NCBI RefSeq assembly: GCF_001028705.1 | Contig: NZ_CP011770.1 | Location: forward strand, 3,351,501 to 3,415,500 | DNA length: 64,000 nucleotides | DNA from: Croceicoccus naphthovorans | GTDB lineage: Bacteria > Pseudomonadota > Alphaproteobacteria > Sphingomonadales > Sphingomonadaceae | Direction: 5' to 3' | Shown: positions 23,474 through 31,843 of the stretch, in pieces | How positions within the stretch are numbered: position 1 is the first letter of the stretch | Layout of the letters: every line of letters begins with the position of its first letter | Notes under the pieces: model-generated | Databases searched by the model: none | Told to the model about the DNA's origin: nothing | What the model saw: the letters and a program-made list of their open reading frames with translations, nothing else | Program-made: the position numbers and the translations under genes

Positions 23474-24390
23474 CCCTTGTCTCCATTGGGGCGCAGGCCC
23501 AGCATGTGGCAAATCGCGTAGGACAGGTCCGCGCGATTGAGCGTGTAGAAATGGAAGTCGCGAACCCCGCCGGCATAGAGCGAACGGCAGAACTCTGCTG
23601 CGATCGTTGCAGCGACCAGCTTGCGCGCACCGGGGCGCTCGTCGAGCCCTTCGAAAAGACGGTCCATCCAGTCGGGGATGACCGCGCCGCACATCGCGGC
23701 GAACTTGCGGGTCTGCGCCACGTTCGACACCGGCAGGATACCCGGCACGACCGGCGCGGTGATCCCGGCTGCGGCCAGCTTGTCCTTGAAGTCGAAGAAG
23801 CACTCGGGCGCGAAAAAGAACTGCGTGATCGCCCGGTCGGCCCCGGCGTCGATCTTGCGCTTCAGGTTGTCGATGTCGGTTTGCGGACAGGTCGCCTCCG
23901 GGTGAGTCTCCGGATAGGCCGCGACGCTGATTTCGAACGGGGCGATCTCCTTCAGGCCTGCAACCAGTTCGGCGGCGCTGGCATAGCCTTCGGGGTGGGG
24001 CTCGAACTTGCCGCCCTCGGTCGTCGGGTCGCCGCGCAGCGCGACGATGTGGCGCACGCCTGCTTCCCAGTATTGCTCTGCCACGGCGCGGATTTCGGCT
24101 TTACTCGCCTCGACACAAGTCAGGTGCGCGGCGGCAGGCAAATGCGCCTCGCGAATGATCCGCTCGACCGTCGCGTGCGTCCGCTCACGCGTCGAACCGC
24201 CCGCGCCATACGTCACCGACACGAACGAGGGGTTCAGCGGGGCCAGCTTTTCGACCGCGTCCCACAGCTGTGTGTCCATCTTTTCCGTCTTGGGCGGAAA
24301 GAATTCGAAGCTGACTTTCACGTCGCCGGGAAGGTCGGCAAACAGGGGCGGCCCCGCGGGCGGGGCGGCGGCGGGCGTAGGGTCGGTCAT
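23470..24390 (-). CDS. metF: 5,10-Methylenetetrahydrofolate reductase
   Basis: Supplies methyl-THF for MetH. A 306-aa FAD-dependent TIM-barrel enzyme with VSFEFFPPKTEKMD, FVSVTYGAGGSTRERTH (FAD/folate site), VALRGDPTTEGG and FFFAPECFFDF. The N-terminus has a short Pro/Ala-rich lead (MTDPTPAAAPPAGPP). The start at 24390 is inside the stop of the regulator gene (ATGA). Order regulator-metF-metH fits a methyl-cycle operon. Confidence 0.96.
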   Translation of the reverse strand: MTDPTPAAAPPAGPPLFADLPGDVKVSFEFFPPKTEKMDTQLWDAVEKLAPLNPSFVSVTYGAGGSTRERTHATVERIIREAHLPAAAHLTCVEASKAEIRAVAEQYWEAGVRHIVALRGDPTTEGGKFEPHPEGYASAAELVAGLKEIAPFEISVAAYPETHPEATCPQTDIDNLKRKIDAGADRAITQFFFAPECFFDFKDKLAAAGITAPVVPGILPVSNVAQTRKFAAMCGAVIPDWMDRLFEGLDERPGARKLVAATIAAEFCRSLYAGGVRDFHFYTLNRADLSYAICHMLGLRPNGDKG

Positions 24391-25400
24391 CGTGTGGCTT
24401 TTCTTTTGTCGGTGTCGCGGCGAAGCGCGTGTAGCTGGCCCAGGCGCTTGCCCGTCCATATGCGAACCGTCAATTCCGCACCCGGCAGGGCGGCATCTTC
24501 GGTGGGGGTGAATCCGGCCTCTGTCAAAAGGTCGGCAATCTGGCTGTCGGCAAAGCCGAGGCGGGCGTGGGCATGATCGCGCCGCAGGTCTTCGCGGGTG
24601 TGCGCGGCAAAGTCGACGATGGCGATCCGCCCACCCGGCGCGGTGACACGGGCGGCCTCTGCCAGGGCGCGGTCAGGATCCTGCGCATAGTGCAGCACCT
24701 GATGGAACAGTACGGTGTCGAAGGTTTCGTCCGCGAAGGGAAGTTCAAGAAAGTCGCCCTGCAACAGGTTCAGTCGTGCGGGGGGCAGGTGCTGCAACCG
24801 GGCGCGGGCGATGCGCAACATCTCGGGGCTCTTGTCCAGTGCGGTGACATGTGCGGCGCTGGGCGCGTAGAGTTCGGCAATGCGCCCTGTGCCGGTCCCG
24901 ATGTCGAGCAGGCGGCCCAGAGGCGCAGGGTCTTCATGCGCGTCGGCCACGCCCAACAGGCGGGTGAGTTCGGCCTCCACCGCACCGTCGGGCGTATGCA
25001 GGCTGCGCAGCGCGTCCCATTCGTCGGCATGGCGCGCGAACCAGCTTTCGGCGATTCCCTCGCGCGCGGCGCGGATCGCGGTCAGGCGGGCGCGGTCCGC
25101 CTCGCAAGTCGCGGCGAATTCTAAGTCTTCGGTCTCTGCCACGGCCAGCAGGTCGTCCGACAGCGCCGCCATCGTTCCACTGTCATGACTGACCGCGCGC
25201 AAGAAGACCCAGCTGCCCTCCTTGCGCTTTTCCACGAGTCCCGCCTCGGTCAGGATGCGGATGTGGCGGGATATGCGCGGCTGGCTCTGATCCAGCACAT
25301 CGGCCAGTTCGCCCACCGCCAGTTCCATGCGCGCAAGCAGCCGCAGCAGCCGCAGCCGCGTAGGGTCGTCAAGCGCGCCGATAAGGGTGTGGACGGTCAT
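24387..25400 (-). CDS. sahR: ArsR-type regulator fused to an AdoMet-dependent methyltransferase domain (SahR-like)
   Basis: A 337-aa fusion. Residues 1-90 form an ArsR winged helix (DDPTRLRLLRLLARMELAVGELADVL, QPRISRHIRILTEAGLVEKRKEG). Residues about 150-335 form a class I methyltransferase fold (GRLLDIGTGTGRIAEL, NLLQGDFLELPFADETFDTVLFHQVL). Regulators with this architecture (SahR in Proteobacteria) bind S-adenosylhomocysteine and control methionine-cycle genes. That matches its place at the head of metF-metH. The ATG at 25400 is modelled; an ATG at 25412 would fall inside the adjacent palindrome. No strong ribosome binding site is visible for either. The SahR assignment is inferred from architecture and context. 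Confidence 0.82.
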   Translation of the reverse strand: MTVHTLIGALDDPTRLRLLRLLARMELAVGELADVLDQSQPRISRHIRILTEAGLVEKRKEGSWVFLRAVSHDSGTMAALSDDLLAVAETEDLEFAATCEADRARLTAIRAAREGIAESWFARHADEWDALRSLHTPDGAVEAELTRLLGVADAHEDPAPLGRLLDIGTGTGRIAELYAPSAAHVTALDKSPEMLRIARARLQHLPPARLNLLQGDFLELPFADETFDTVLFHQVLHYAQDPDRALAEAARVTAPGGRIAIVDFAAHTREDLRRDHAHARLGFADSQIADLLTEAGFTPTEDAALPGAELTVRIWTGKRLGQLHALRRDTDKRKATR

Positions 25401-25409
25401 TGCAAATAG

Positions 25410-25431
25410 CATATAAAGATTTCTTTATATG
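25410..25431. promoter_or_regulatory. Perfect AT-rich palindrome, likely operator of the ArsR/SahR-like regulator
   Basis: The arms CATATAAAGA and TCTTTATATG are separated by 2 bp, directly upstream of the regulator start. It is strikingly AT-rich in a GC-rich genome and sits where ArsR proteins autoregulate. It would control the whole regulator-metF-metH operon. Confidence 0.7.
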
Positions 25432-25511
25432 TTGGCAACGATTGCCGTGCGCGGATCGCTCGCCTAAAAGGACGCCACGATTTTGCCATTATGTCCCGAG
25501 GGAAACCGCAC

Positions 25512-25787
25512 ATGAAAAAGCTTGTTCTTGCCGCCGCCGTCACCTTCGCGCTTGCCGCCTGCGGTTCGACCGATGATGCCGACGCCCCGGCAGAGGCCGA
25601 TACGGTCGAAATGCCCGCTGACGAAGTGATGGTGCAGCCCGGCATGGACGAAGACCCGACTATCGACGAATCGCTGGCCGACGAAACCGTCACGCCCACC
25701 GATGAGGAAACCGTCGCCCCGGCCGATGCCGCCGCCGACGATGCCGCCGATGCGGCCGCCGATCTCGAAGCCGCGATGGCCGAATGA
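25512..25787 (+). CDS. Small acidic lipoprotein
   Basis: A 91-aa exported protein: MKKLVLAAAVTFALAACGS is a lipoprotein signal with lipobox LAAC. The mature part is very acidic and low in complexity (Asp/Glu/Ala/Thr), with repeated ADE/DET phrases and no recognisable domain. It ends DAAADLEAAMAE. The start at 25512 is chosen over an in-frame ATG at 25491 because the signal starts there. Its TGA overlaps the next ATG. It is divergent from the methionine operon. Confidence 0.8.
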   Translation: MKKLVLAAAVTFALAACGSTDDADAPAEADTVEMPADEVMVQPGMDEDPTIDESLADETVTPTDEETVAPADAAADDAADAAADLEAAMAE

Positions 25788-25960
25788 TCCGCGCCGCGTT
25801 CTGCGCCGCCGTCACGCTCGCCCTGGCGGGTTGCGGCGGCGCGGAGCCGGAGGCGCCGGCAGCGCCGACTGCCGAAGAGCTGCAGGTGCTGTCCGAAGCG
25901 GCGGAGATGCTGCCGGACGAGACACCTTCAGCCGAAGTTGCGGAAACCCCGGCGGACTAG
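25784..25960 (+). CDS. Very small lipoprotein (58 aa)
   Basis: Found by reading the frame directly: 58 codons starting MIRAAFCAAVTLALAGCGG, a compact signal peptide with lipobox LAGC. A mature tail of about 42 residues, rich in Ala/Pro/Glu, follows. The ATG lies in the stop of the previous lipoprotein (ATGA), so it is probably coupled to it. Its TAG stop shares a CTAG with the TAG of arfB on the other strand. No function is known; the two small lipoproteins look like a pair. Confidence 0.68.
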   Translation: MIRAAFCAAVTLALAGCGGAEPEAPAAPTAEELQVLSEAAEMLPDETPSAEVAETPAD

Positions 25961-26379
25961 TCCCAGCTTTTGACCGCGCCGCGTTTCGACTTTACGTCGC
26001 CGCGCGCTTTCTTGGCTTTCAACCGCTGCGTCTTGCCGACGCGGTTGACCCTGCTCTTCGCCCGTTTCTTGGGCTGAACGTAGGCCTGCGCCAGCAATTC
26101 TGCCAACCGGTCGCGCGCATCGGCGCGGTTCTGTTCCTGCGTTCGGAATCGGCGCGCGTCGATGATCAGGTCGCCGCTTGCCGCGACGCGCCCGCCTGCC
26201 AGCGCCTTCAGCCGATGAAACACCTGCGGCGGCAGGCCGAGGCGATAGATATTGACCCGCAGCTGCACCGCGGTCGCCACCTTGTTGACGTTCTGCCCGC
26301 CGGGGCCGGAGGCGGCGATGAACCGCTCTTCCGCCAGCCCATGCGCGCGGGCGATCGTCTCTTCTGCGGTCTCAGCCAT
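25957..26379 (-). CDS. arfB: Alternative ribosome-rescue factor B (codon-independent peptidyl-tRNA hydrolase)
   Basis: Rescues ribosomes stalled on non-stop mRNA. The 140-aa protein has the RF1/RF2-like catalytic loop ASGPGGQNVNKVATAV (GGQ motif). Its C-terminal basic tail (KKRAKSRVNRVGKTQRLKAKKARG) enters the empty mRNA channel. It lacks codon-recognition domains, which separates it from prfA/prfB. The start is ATG 26379 (MAETAEETIARAHG), overlapping the end of the upstream pseudouridine synthase by 8 bp. The longer frame to 26442 is less likely. Confidence 0.93.
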   Translation of the reverse strand: MAETAEETIARAHGLAEERFIAASGPGGQNVNKVATAVQLRVNIYRLGLPPQVFHRLKALAGGRVAASGDLIIDARRFRTQEQNRADARDRLAELLAQAYVQPKKRAKSRVNRVGKTQRLKAKKARGDVKSKRGAVKSWD

Positions 26380-27040
26380 CGCCTTCGCGTAGCGCAAAAC
26401 CCAGTCGCGCGAAATCGGCGGGCAGCGGAGCGTGGGCCTCAATGGCTGGTTTGCCCTCGCGCTCGACCTTCAGCGAAAGCGCGTGAAGCATCGTGCGCGG
26501 TGCACCCTTACCGTTGCCATAAACCGGATCGCCCAGCAACGGTGCGCCAAGACCTGCCAACGCGTGAATGCGGATCTGATGCGTCCGCCCGGTTTCGGGC
26601 CGGAACTCGATCAGCGTCTGCCCGTCCTGCTCGGCCAATTTGCGCCAGCGGGTCAGCGAAGGCTTGCCCTTGCGCGCCGCGATCATGCGCCAGCCTGCTT
26701 CCTTGGTGCTCACCTTTGACAGCGACAGCGCGATCTCGCCTTCGTCCTCGGCAACCGTGCCAGCAAGAATGCCCACATAGACTTTCTCGACCTGTCGCTC
26801 CTCGAACGCCTTGGCAAATCGCTTCAGCGCCTTCGGATTGCGGGCCATCAGCAGACAGCCAGATGTATCGGTGTCGAGCCGGTGCACGGCAGTGGGCGGG
26901 CGTTGAAACCCGAGTTTCAGGCTCTCCAGATAGTTCGCAAGGCTGGTGCCGCCGTTGCGCGGCGGGTCGATGGGCAGGCCGGCGGGCTTGTCGATGACGA
27001 TCGCCTCGCCATCCTCGTAAACGATGGGCAGCAGGCTCAT
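26372..27040 (-). CDS. RluA-family pseudouridine synthase
   Basis: A 222-aa RNA pseudouridine synthase with the catalytic Asp motif AVHRLDTDTSGCLLMAR. Other features are YEDGEAIVIDKPAGLPIDPP and the C-terminal GRTHQIRIHALAGLGAPLLGDPVYG. It has no N-terminal S4 domain, so it is the short RluA/TruC-like type. The target (rRNA or tRNA) cannot be told from sequence. It is coupled to the aminotransferase upstream (ATGA overlap at 27037-27040) and to arfB downstream, giving a translation-related pair. Confidence 0.9.
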   Translation of the reverse strand: MSLLPIVYEDGEAIVIDKPAGLPIDPPRNGGTSLANYLESLKLGFQRPPTAVHRLDTDTSGCLLMARNPKALKRFAKAFEERQVEKVYVGILAGTVAEDEGEIALSLSKVSTKEAGWRMIAARKGKPSLTRWRKLAEQDGQTLIEFRPETGRTHQIRIHALAGLGAPLLGDPVYGNGKGAPRTMLHALSLKVEREGKPAIEAHAPLPADFARLGFALREGDG

Positions 27041-28233
27041 AATGCAGCAACTCCGGCTTCGATGCGGTTCATGGCTTCGGTCAATTGTGCCTCGCTGGCG
27101 GCGAAGCTGATGCGAAAGCCGTACAGGTCGCAGTACCTGCCGCCAAAGGCTGAGGCGGCAACGACCGCGACGCCATGTTCCAGCAGGTGCAGCGCCAGCG
27201 AGCCATCGTCGGCCAGATTACCGCCGATCAGTGGCGCGGCATCGATGAAACAATAGAACGCGCCCTGCGGCACCGGAGTCGAGAGACCGGGGATCGCGTT
27301 GACCCGCCCGACAACCAGATCGCGGCGCCTGCGGAACGTCTTGCGCCAGTCGGCCAGAAATTCCTGCGGGCCTTCAAAGGCGGCGACGGCTCCGGCCTGA
27401 CTGATCGAACAGGGATTGCCGCTCGAATGCGATTGCAGCTTTTCCATCGCCCGGATCAGCCATGTCGGGCCGGTGGCGACGCCGATACGCAGGCCGGTCA
27501 TCGCGTGGCTTTTCGAAACGCCCGATACGGTCAGCACGCGGTCCGCGAGGTCGGGGCGTAGTGCGGCCAGCGTGGCATGCGGCGCGCCGGTGTAAGTCAG
27601 CGGGGCGTATATGTCGTCGCTCATCACCAGAACGCGCGGGTGGCGGTCAAGCACTTCGGCCACGGCAAGCAGATCCTCTGCGGTGAACCCCGCACCGGTC
27701 GGATTGCCGGGGCTGTTGAGCAGAAGCCAGCGCGTCTGCGATGTGATCGCCGCCTCCAGCGCGTCGGCGGAAAAGCGAAAGCCGTCTTCGGGCCGCGTCG
27801 GCAGTGGCACGACCGTACCGCCAGCAAAGCGCACGATTTCGGGATAGCTTACCCACCATGGTGCGGGGATTACGACCTCATCGCCGGGATTTATCGTGGC
27901 CAGCAACGCGTGAAAGATCGCCTGCTTGCCGCCGGCGCTGATCGTGACATCGGCGGGCGATGCCGCGATGCCGAGGTCGCGCTCGAAATGCAGCGCGGCC
28001 GCCCGCTTCATCGCGCTGGTCCCGCCGACGGGGGTGTACTTGGTCTGCCCTGCGTCCAGCGCCGCCTTCATCGCCTCGACCACGTGGGGCGGGGTCGCAA
28101 AGTCCGGTTCGCCCACCGACAGCGAGATGATGTCGCGGCCTTCCTCGCGCAGCTGGGTCGCGCGGTCGGTCATCGCGGTCGTTTGCGAAGGCGCAATCCG
28201 GCCCATAGCGGCGGAAAGAGCGGGTTCGGTCAT
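27037..28233 (-). CDS. Class I/II pyridoxal-phosphate aminotransferase (aspartate aminotransferase type)
   Basis: A 398-aa fold-type I aminotransferase. It has ISLSVGEPDFATPPHVVEAM, LLLNSPGNPTGAGFTAED and the PLP-lysine motif VSGVSKSHAMTGLRIG. The C-terminal Arg in YGFRISFAAS binds the substrate carboxylate. The sequence style is that of alphaproteobacterial AspC (subgroup I-gamma) enzymes, some of which also transaminate prephenate or aromatic keto acids. The exact substrate is open. It lies 8 bp downstream of pabB. Confidence 0.88.
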   Translation of the reverse strand: MTEPALSAAMGRIAPSQTTAMTDRATQLREEGRDIISLSVGEPDFATPPHVVEAMKAALDAGQTKYTPVGGTSAMKRAAALHFERDLGIAASPADVTISAGGKQAIFHALLATINPGDEVVIPAPWWVSYPEIVRFAGGTVVPLPTRPEDGFRFSADALEAAITSQTRWLLLNSPGNPTGAGFTAEDLLAVAEVLDRHPRVLVMSDDIYAPLTYTGAPHATLAALRPDLADRVLTVSGVSKSHAMTGLRIGVATGPTWLIRAMEKLQSHSSGNPCSISQAGAVAAFEGPQEFLADWRKTFRRRRDLVVGRVNAIPGLSTPVPQGAFYCFIDAAPLIGGNLADDGSLALHLLEHGVAVVAASAFGGRYCDLYGFRISFAASEAQLTEAMNRIEAGVAAL

Positions 28234-28241
28234 GCTGCTGC

Positions 28242-30044
28242 TTAATCCTGTGCGATCAACCGGGCCGGCATCAGCCCGCGCAGCGCATTGCCGATGACGA
28301 AGCCGTCCGCAAGGTCGGAAACGGTCAGGTCGGCTTCTTCCGCGCGGCCTTCATCGATCAGCCAAGCCCGCATCACGCCCGGCAAGAGCCCGCGCGACAG
28401 CGGCGGGGTCAGCAATTTGCCGCCGCGTTCGACGAACAGGTTGGTGAAGCTACCCTCGGTCAGGATGCCGTCATCGCGCACGAACACGACTTCACGCGCG
28501 CCCAGAGCTTCGGCTTCGACCCGCGCGTTGTCATAAAAATCACGGTCGGTTGTCTTGTATCGCAATCGCCAATCCTGCGGGTCGACCGGCAGGGGCAAGA
28601 CCGCGACCGGCACCGGATCGGGCATCGCATCGGGCATTTTGTGCCCTTCGATCTCCCAAGTCCCATCGGTCGCGACCAGCACGCGAAGCCGCTTCGGATC
28701 GCGGTTCAGAAAGCAGAACGCCTGAATGTCGTTGCGCAGCGCATGACGATCCAGCGAATGGCCCAGCGCGATGGTGCTTTCCTTCAGGCGCGCGAGATGG
28801 AATTCGATCAACGGCACCCCGATGGCCGGATCGAACCGCATCGTTTCAATCAGCTTCGGCTGCGCTGTCGCCCCCGACACGAAGCCCCCCTTGATCAGGC
28901 ATTCCGCCCATTCGTCGTCCGCATCGGAGTCTGCCACAAGGCCAGATCCGACACCCATCCGCACGCCCCCCGCGCAAGACCCTTCCAGCGTAAGTGTGCG
29001 GATTGCCACATTAAATGCGCTATCGCCATCGGGGTCAACCCGCCCGATCGCGCCGCAATAGGCACCGCGCGGGGCAGTCTCTATCGCGTCGATCAATTCC
29101 ATCGCGCGAATTTTCGGCGCGCCGGTGATCGAACCGCAGGGGAAAATCGCGCGCAGCAGGTCGATCGCGCCATACCCGTCGCGCAGGCGGGCGCGGACGG
29201 AGGAAGTCATCTGGTGGACCGTAGGATAGCTCTCTACCGCGAAGGCATCGCGCACGATCACGCTGCCCGGTTCGGCAAGGCGCGATACGTCGTTGCGCAT
29301 CAGGTCGGTGATCATCAGGTTCTCGGCCCGGTCCTTGGTGCTGTCGGCAAGGCCGCGGGCCAGCGCGGCATCTTTGGCCGGATCGGCCGCGCGGGGGCGG
29401 GTGCCCTTCATCGGCTTCAACGTCACGTTATCGCCGCGTAGCGCGAAGAACAGCTCGGGCGAGAGCGAGAGCAGGTGCCGTTCGCCATCGAAAACCAGAG
29501 CGCCATAGCCTGCCGCCGCCCGTTTGCGCAGCGCCGCGTGGATCGCCAGCGGATCGCCCGCCCAACGGCCTGTCAGCGGGAAGGTCAGGTTCGCCTGATA
29601 GATATCGCCCGCGAGGATTGCGTCGGCGATGGTGTCGAACGCCTGCCCATAGGCTTCGCGGTCGACCGCCGGGTGCAGCGGCGAAAGATAGGCCGGGCCG
29701 GGTGTAGCGTTGGTCTCGGCTACAAACCAATCCGCTACGGTATCCGGCAAGACGCTTTCGTATCCGTCGAACGCTGCTAGCCAGACTAGCGGGCTGTCCA
29801 GCGTCTTTGCGGCCAAGAGCGGTGCATGCCGAGGCTCCAGCGCCAACCCCGCCTCATAGGTGAGATATCCGGCAATATGCGCGCCGCCCTTGCGCGCTTC
29901 CTCGGCAGCGGCCAGCGCGCCCGCAACCGCATCGCCGCTATGCGCCGCGAATACGGCGACGGGATCGCGATAGACCCGCATCGGTGCCGCTTCGCCACCC
30001 GCGGGATCGCGCGCATCGTCCAGCAGGATAAAGGGTTTGCGCAT
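28242..30044 (-). CDS. pabB: Aminodeoxychorismate synthase component I fused to class IV aminotransferase/lyase (PabB-PabC)
   Basis: A 600-aa bifunctional enzyme for 4-aminobenzoate synthesis (folate). The N-terminal about 400 residues are a chorismate-binding domain: SPELFFALRG, MKGTRPRAADP, IFPCGSITGAPKIRAMELID and GAYCGAIGRV. The C-terminal about 190 residues are a class IV PLP enzyme (IETMRFDPAIGVPLIEFHLARL, DDGILTEGSFTNLFV) like aminodeoxychorismate lyase. The ATG at 30044 starts MRKPFILLDDARD, near the usual family start. The glutaminase subunit PabA is not nearby. Confidence 0.92.
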   Translation of the reverse strand: MRKPFILLDDARDPAGGEAAPMRVYRDPVAVFAAHSGDAVAGALAAAEEARKGGAHIAGYLTYEAGLALEPRHAPLLAAKTLDSPLVWLAAFDGYESVLPDTVADWFVAETNATPGPAYLSPLHPAVDREAYGQAFDTIADAILAGDIYQANLTFPLTGRWAGDPLAIHAALRKRAAAGYGALVFDGERHLLSLSPELFFALRGDNVTLKPMKGTRPRAADPAKDAALARGLADSTKDRAENLMITDLMRNDVSRLAEPGSVIVRDAFAVESYPTVHQMTSSVRARLRDGYGAIDLLRAIFPCGSITGAPKIRAMELIDAIETAPRGAYCGAIGRVDPDGDSAFNVAIRTLTLEGSCAGGVRMGVGSGLVADSDADDEWAECLIKGGFVSGATAQPKLIETMRFDPAIGVPLIEFHLARLKESTIALGHSLDRHALRNDIQAFCFLNRDPKRLRVLVATDGTWEIEGHKMPDAMPDPVPVAVLPLPVDPQDWRLRYKTTDRDFYDNARVEAEALGAREVVFVRDDGILTEGSFTNLFVERGGKLLTPPLSRGLLPGVMRAWLIDEGRAEEADLTVSDLADGFVIGNALRGLMPARLIAQD

Positions 30045-30173
30045 GGTCGGCGCCTTCCATGACGAAGCGGCCCTCACGCCGCAAGGCCTGTTACGATTAG
30101 CGCGCTTGACCGTCCCCGACCGCTTGCGCCATCCCCTTGGCCGAAGCGGGGTTGCAAAAGGACGCGAGGGCGC

Positions 30174-31715
30174 ATGACGGACACGATCTTCCTGGGGCTG
30201 GCAAACAATGGCGAGCGGCAGGGTTTGCACCTATCGCGCGCCAATCGACACGGCCTGATCGCGGGCGCGACCGGCACGGGCAAGACGGTGACACTGCAGG
30301 GCCTTGCCGAAAGCTTTTCCGCCAGCGGGGTCCCGGTATTCGTCGCTGATGTGAAGGGGGACCTTTCGGGCATCTCCATGCCCGGATCGCCCACCTTCAA
30401 GCACGCCGATAAGCTGGAGGGACGGGCCAGGGAACTTGGCATGACCGACTATGCCTATTCCGACAATCCGGCGATTTTCTGGGACCTTTACGGAGAGCAG
30501 GGACACCCGATCCGCACGACGGTTTCGGAAATGGGCCCGTTGCTGCTGTCACGCCTGATGGATTTGAACGAGACACAGGAAGGCGTGCTGAACATCGCGT
30601 TCCACTATGCAGATGAGCAGGGGCTGCTGCTGCTCGACCTCGACGATTTGCAGGCGATGCTGGCGCATACGGCGGAGAACGCCAAGGACCTGAGCGCGCG
30701 GTACGGCAATGTGACCAAGCCTAGCGTTGGCGCGATTCAACGCTCGCTGCTGTCGTTGCGGTCACAGGGTGGGGACCGGTTCTTCGGCGAACCCGCGCTG
30801 GAGATCGACGATTTTCTCGGCGTCGACGATCAGGGGCGCGGCTACATAAACGTGCTCGCCGCCGACAAGCTGATGCGAAGCCCAAAGCTTTATGCGACGT
30901 TCCTGCTCTGGCTGCTGTCCGAATTGTTCGAAAGCCTGCCAGAGGTGGGCGACCCGGACAAGCCGAAGCTGGTGTTCTTCTTTGACGAGGCGCACCTGCT
31001 GTTCGACGACGCGCCGCGCGCGCTGGAGGAAAAGATCGAGCAGGTCGTCCGCCTGATCCGGTCGAAGGGCGTGGGCGTATTCTTTGTCACGCAGAACCCG
31101 ATCGACATTCCCGAGGAAGTTGCAGGCCAACTGGGCAATCGGGTGCAGCACGCACTTCGCGCCTTCACGCCGCGCGATCAGAAGGCAATCAAGGCGGCGG
31201 CGGATACGTTTCGCATCAATCCCGACCTAAACGTGGCAGAAGCGATTACGGAATTGAAGACGGGTGAGGCGCTGGTCTCGACCCTGATGGAAGACGGTGC
31301 ACCATCGGTGGTACAGCGGACGCTGATCAAGCCGCCACGCAGTCGGCTGGGCCCGGTGAGTGCCAAGGAACGCGCGATCATCCGCTCGGTCAGCCCGGTT
31401 GAGGGCAAATACGACACGACCGTCGACCGCGAGAGTGCGGAGGAAGTGCTGGCGCAAAAGGCGGCGGATGCTGCGGCGACGGCGGCGGAAGTTGCTGAGA
31501 AAGGCCGCGAGGAAGTCGGCAAGCGCGAGCGGAAATCGACCAGCCTGTGGGGCATTGATGTCGGCAAGGCGGGTAAGAGCGCAATCAAGGCGGCGGCCGG
31601 CTCTGCCCTGTCGATCGGTGTGGCTGCGGCGCTGGGCAAGAAGTCGGGCGCCGATCCGTTGAGGACCGGCCTGAACGCGTTTGTTCGCAATATCCTCGGC
31701 GGGTTGATGCGGTAA
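30174..31715 (+). CDS. HerA-like helicase domain protein, DUF853/YjgR type
   Basis: A 513-aa P-loop ATPase with Walker [18 protein letters not shown] (about 38), [10 protein letters not shown], Walker [16 protein letters not shown] and [20 protein letters not shown]. It ends with a low-complexity Ala-rich stretch (about 425-450). A glycine-rich hydrophobic tail ([18 protein letters not shown]) could be membrane-active. The family (E. coli YjgR) is widespread but its role is unknown; HerA relatives translocate DNA. It stands alone and is divergent from pabB. This is the second HerA-like ATPase of the window and is only distantly like the one at 13487-14956. Confidence 0.88.
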   Translation: MTDTIFLGLANNGERQGLHLSRANRHGLIAGATGTGKTVTLQGLAESFSASGVPVFVADVKGDLSGISMPGSPTFKHADKLEGRARELGMTDYAYSDNPAIFWDLYGEQGHPIRTTVSEMGPLLLSRLMDLNETQEGVLNIAFHYADEQGLLLLDLDDLQAMLAHTAENAKDLSARYGNVTKPSVGAIQRSLLSLRSQGGDRFFGEPALEIDDFLGVDDQGRGYINVLAADKLMRSPKLYATFLLWLLSELFESLPEVGDPDKPKLVFFFDEAHLLFDDAPRALEEKIEQVVRLIRSKGVGVFFVTQNPIDIPEEVAGQLGNRVQHALRAFTPRDQKAIKAAADTFRINPDLNVAEAITELKTGEALVSTLMEDGAPSVVQRTLIKPPRSRLGPVSAKERAIIRSVSPVEGKYDTTVDRESAEEVLAQKAADAAATAAEVAEKGREEVGKRERKSTSLWGIDVGKAGKSAIKAAAGSALSIGVAAALGKKSGADPLRTGLNAFVRNILGGLMR

Positions 31716-31747
31716 TTTCTTGTTTTGAGCCCCTCAAACGCCGGGCG

Positions 31748-31828
31748 CGGGCCATCCGGCCCGCTTGGCTTCCTCGCATAAGCTCGGGCGGCCGTTCGGC
31801 CTTGCGGGAGTCGCTGCGCGCCCCGAGC
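31748..31828. repeat. Cluster of GC-rich stem-loops in a convergent gap
   Basis: This 128-bp gap between convergent stops holds three palindromes. CGGGCC/GGCCCG has a 4-nt loop (31748-31763). GGCCG/CGGCC has a 2-nt loop (31790-31801). The latter lies inside a larger GCTCGGG/CCCGAGC stem (31782-31788 with 31822-31828). The look is that of a dispersed REP-like element or a bidirectional terminator zone. Confidence 0.45.
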
Positions 31829-31843
31829 GCTGACCAGCCAATG

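Noticed and set aside
25401..25511. SAM riboswitch before the methionine operon
   Set aside because: The region is too short and shows only the palindrome that fits a protein operator.
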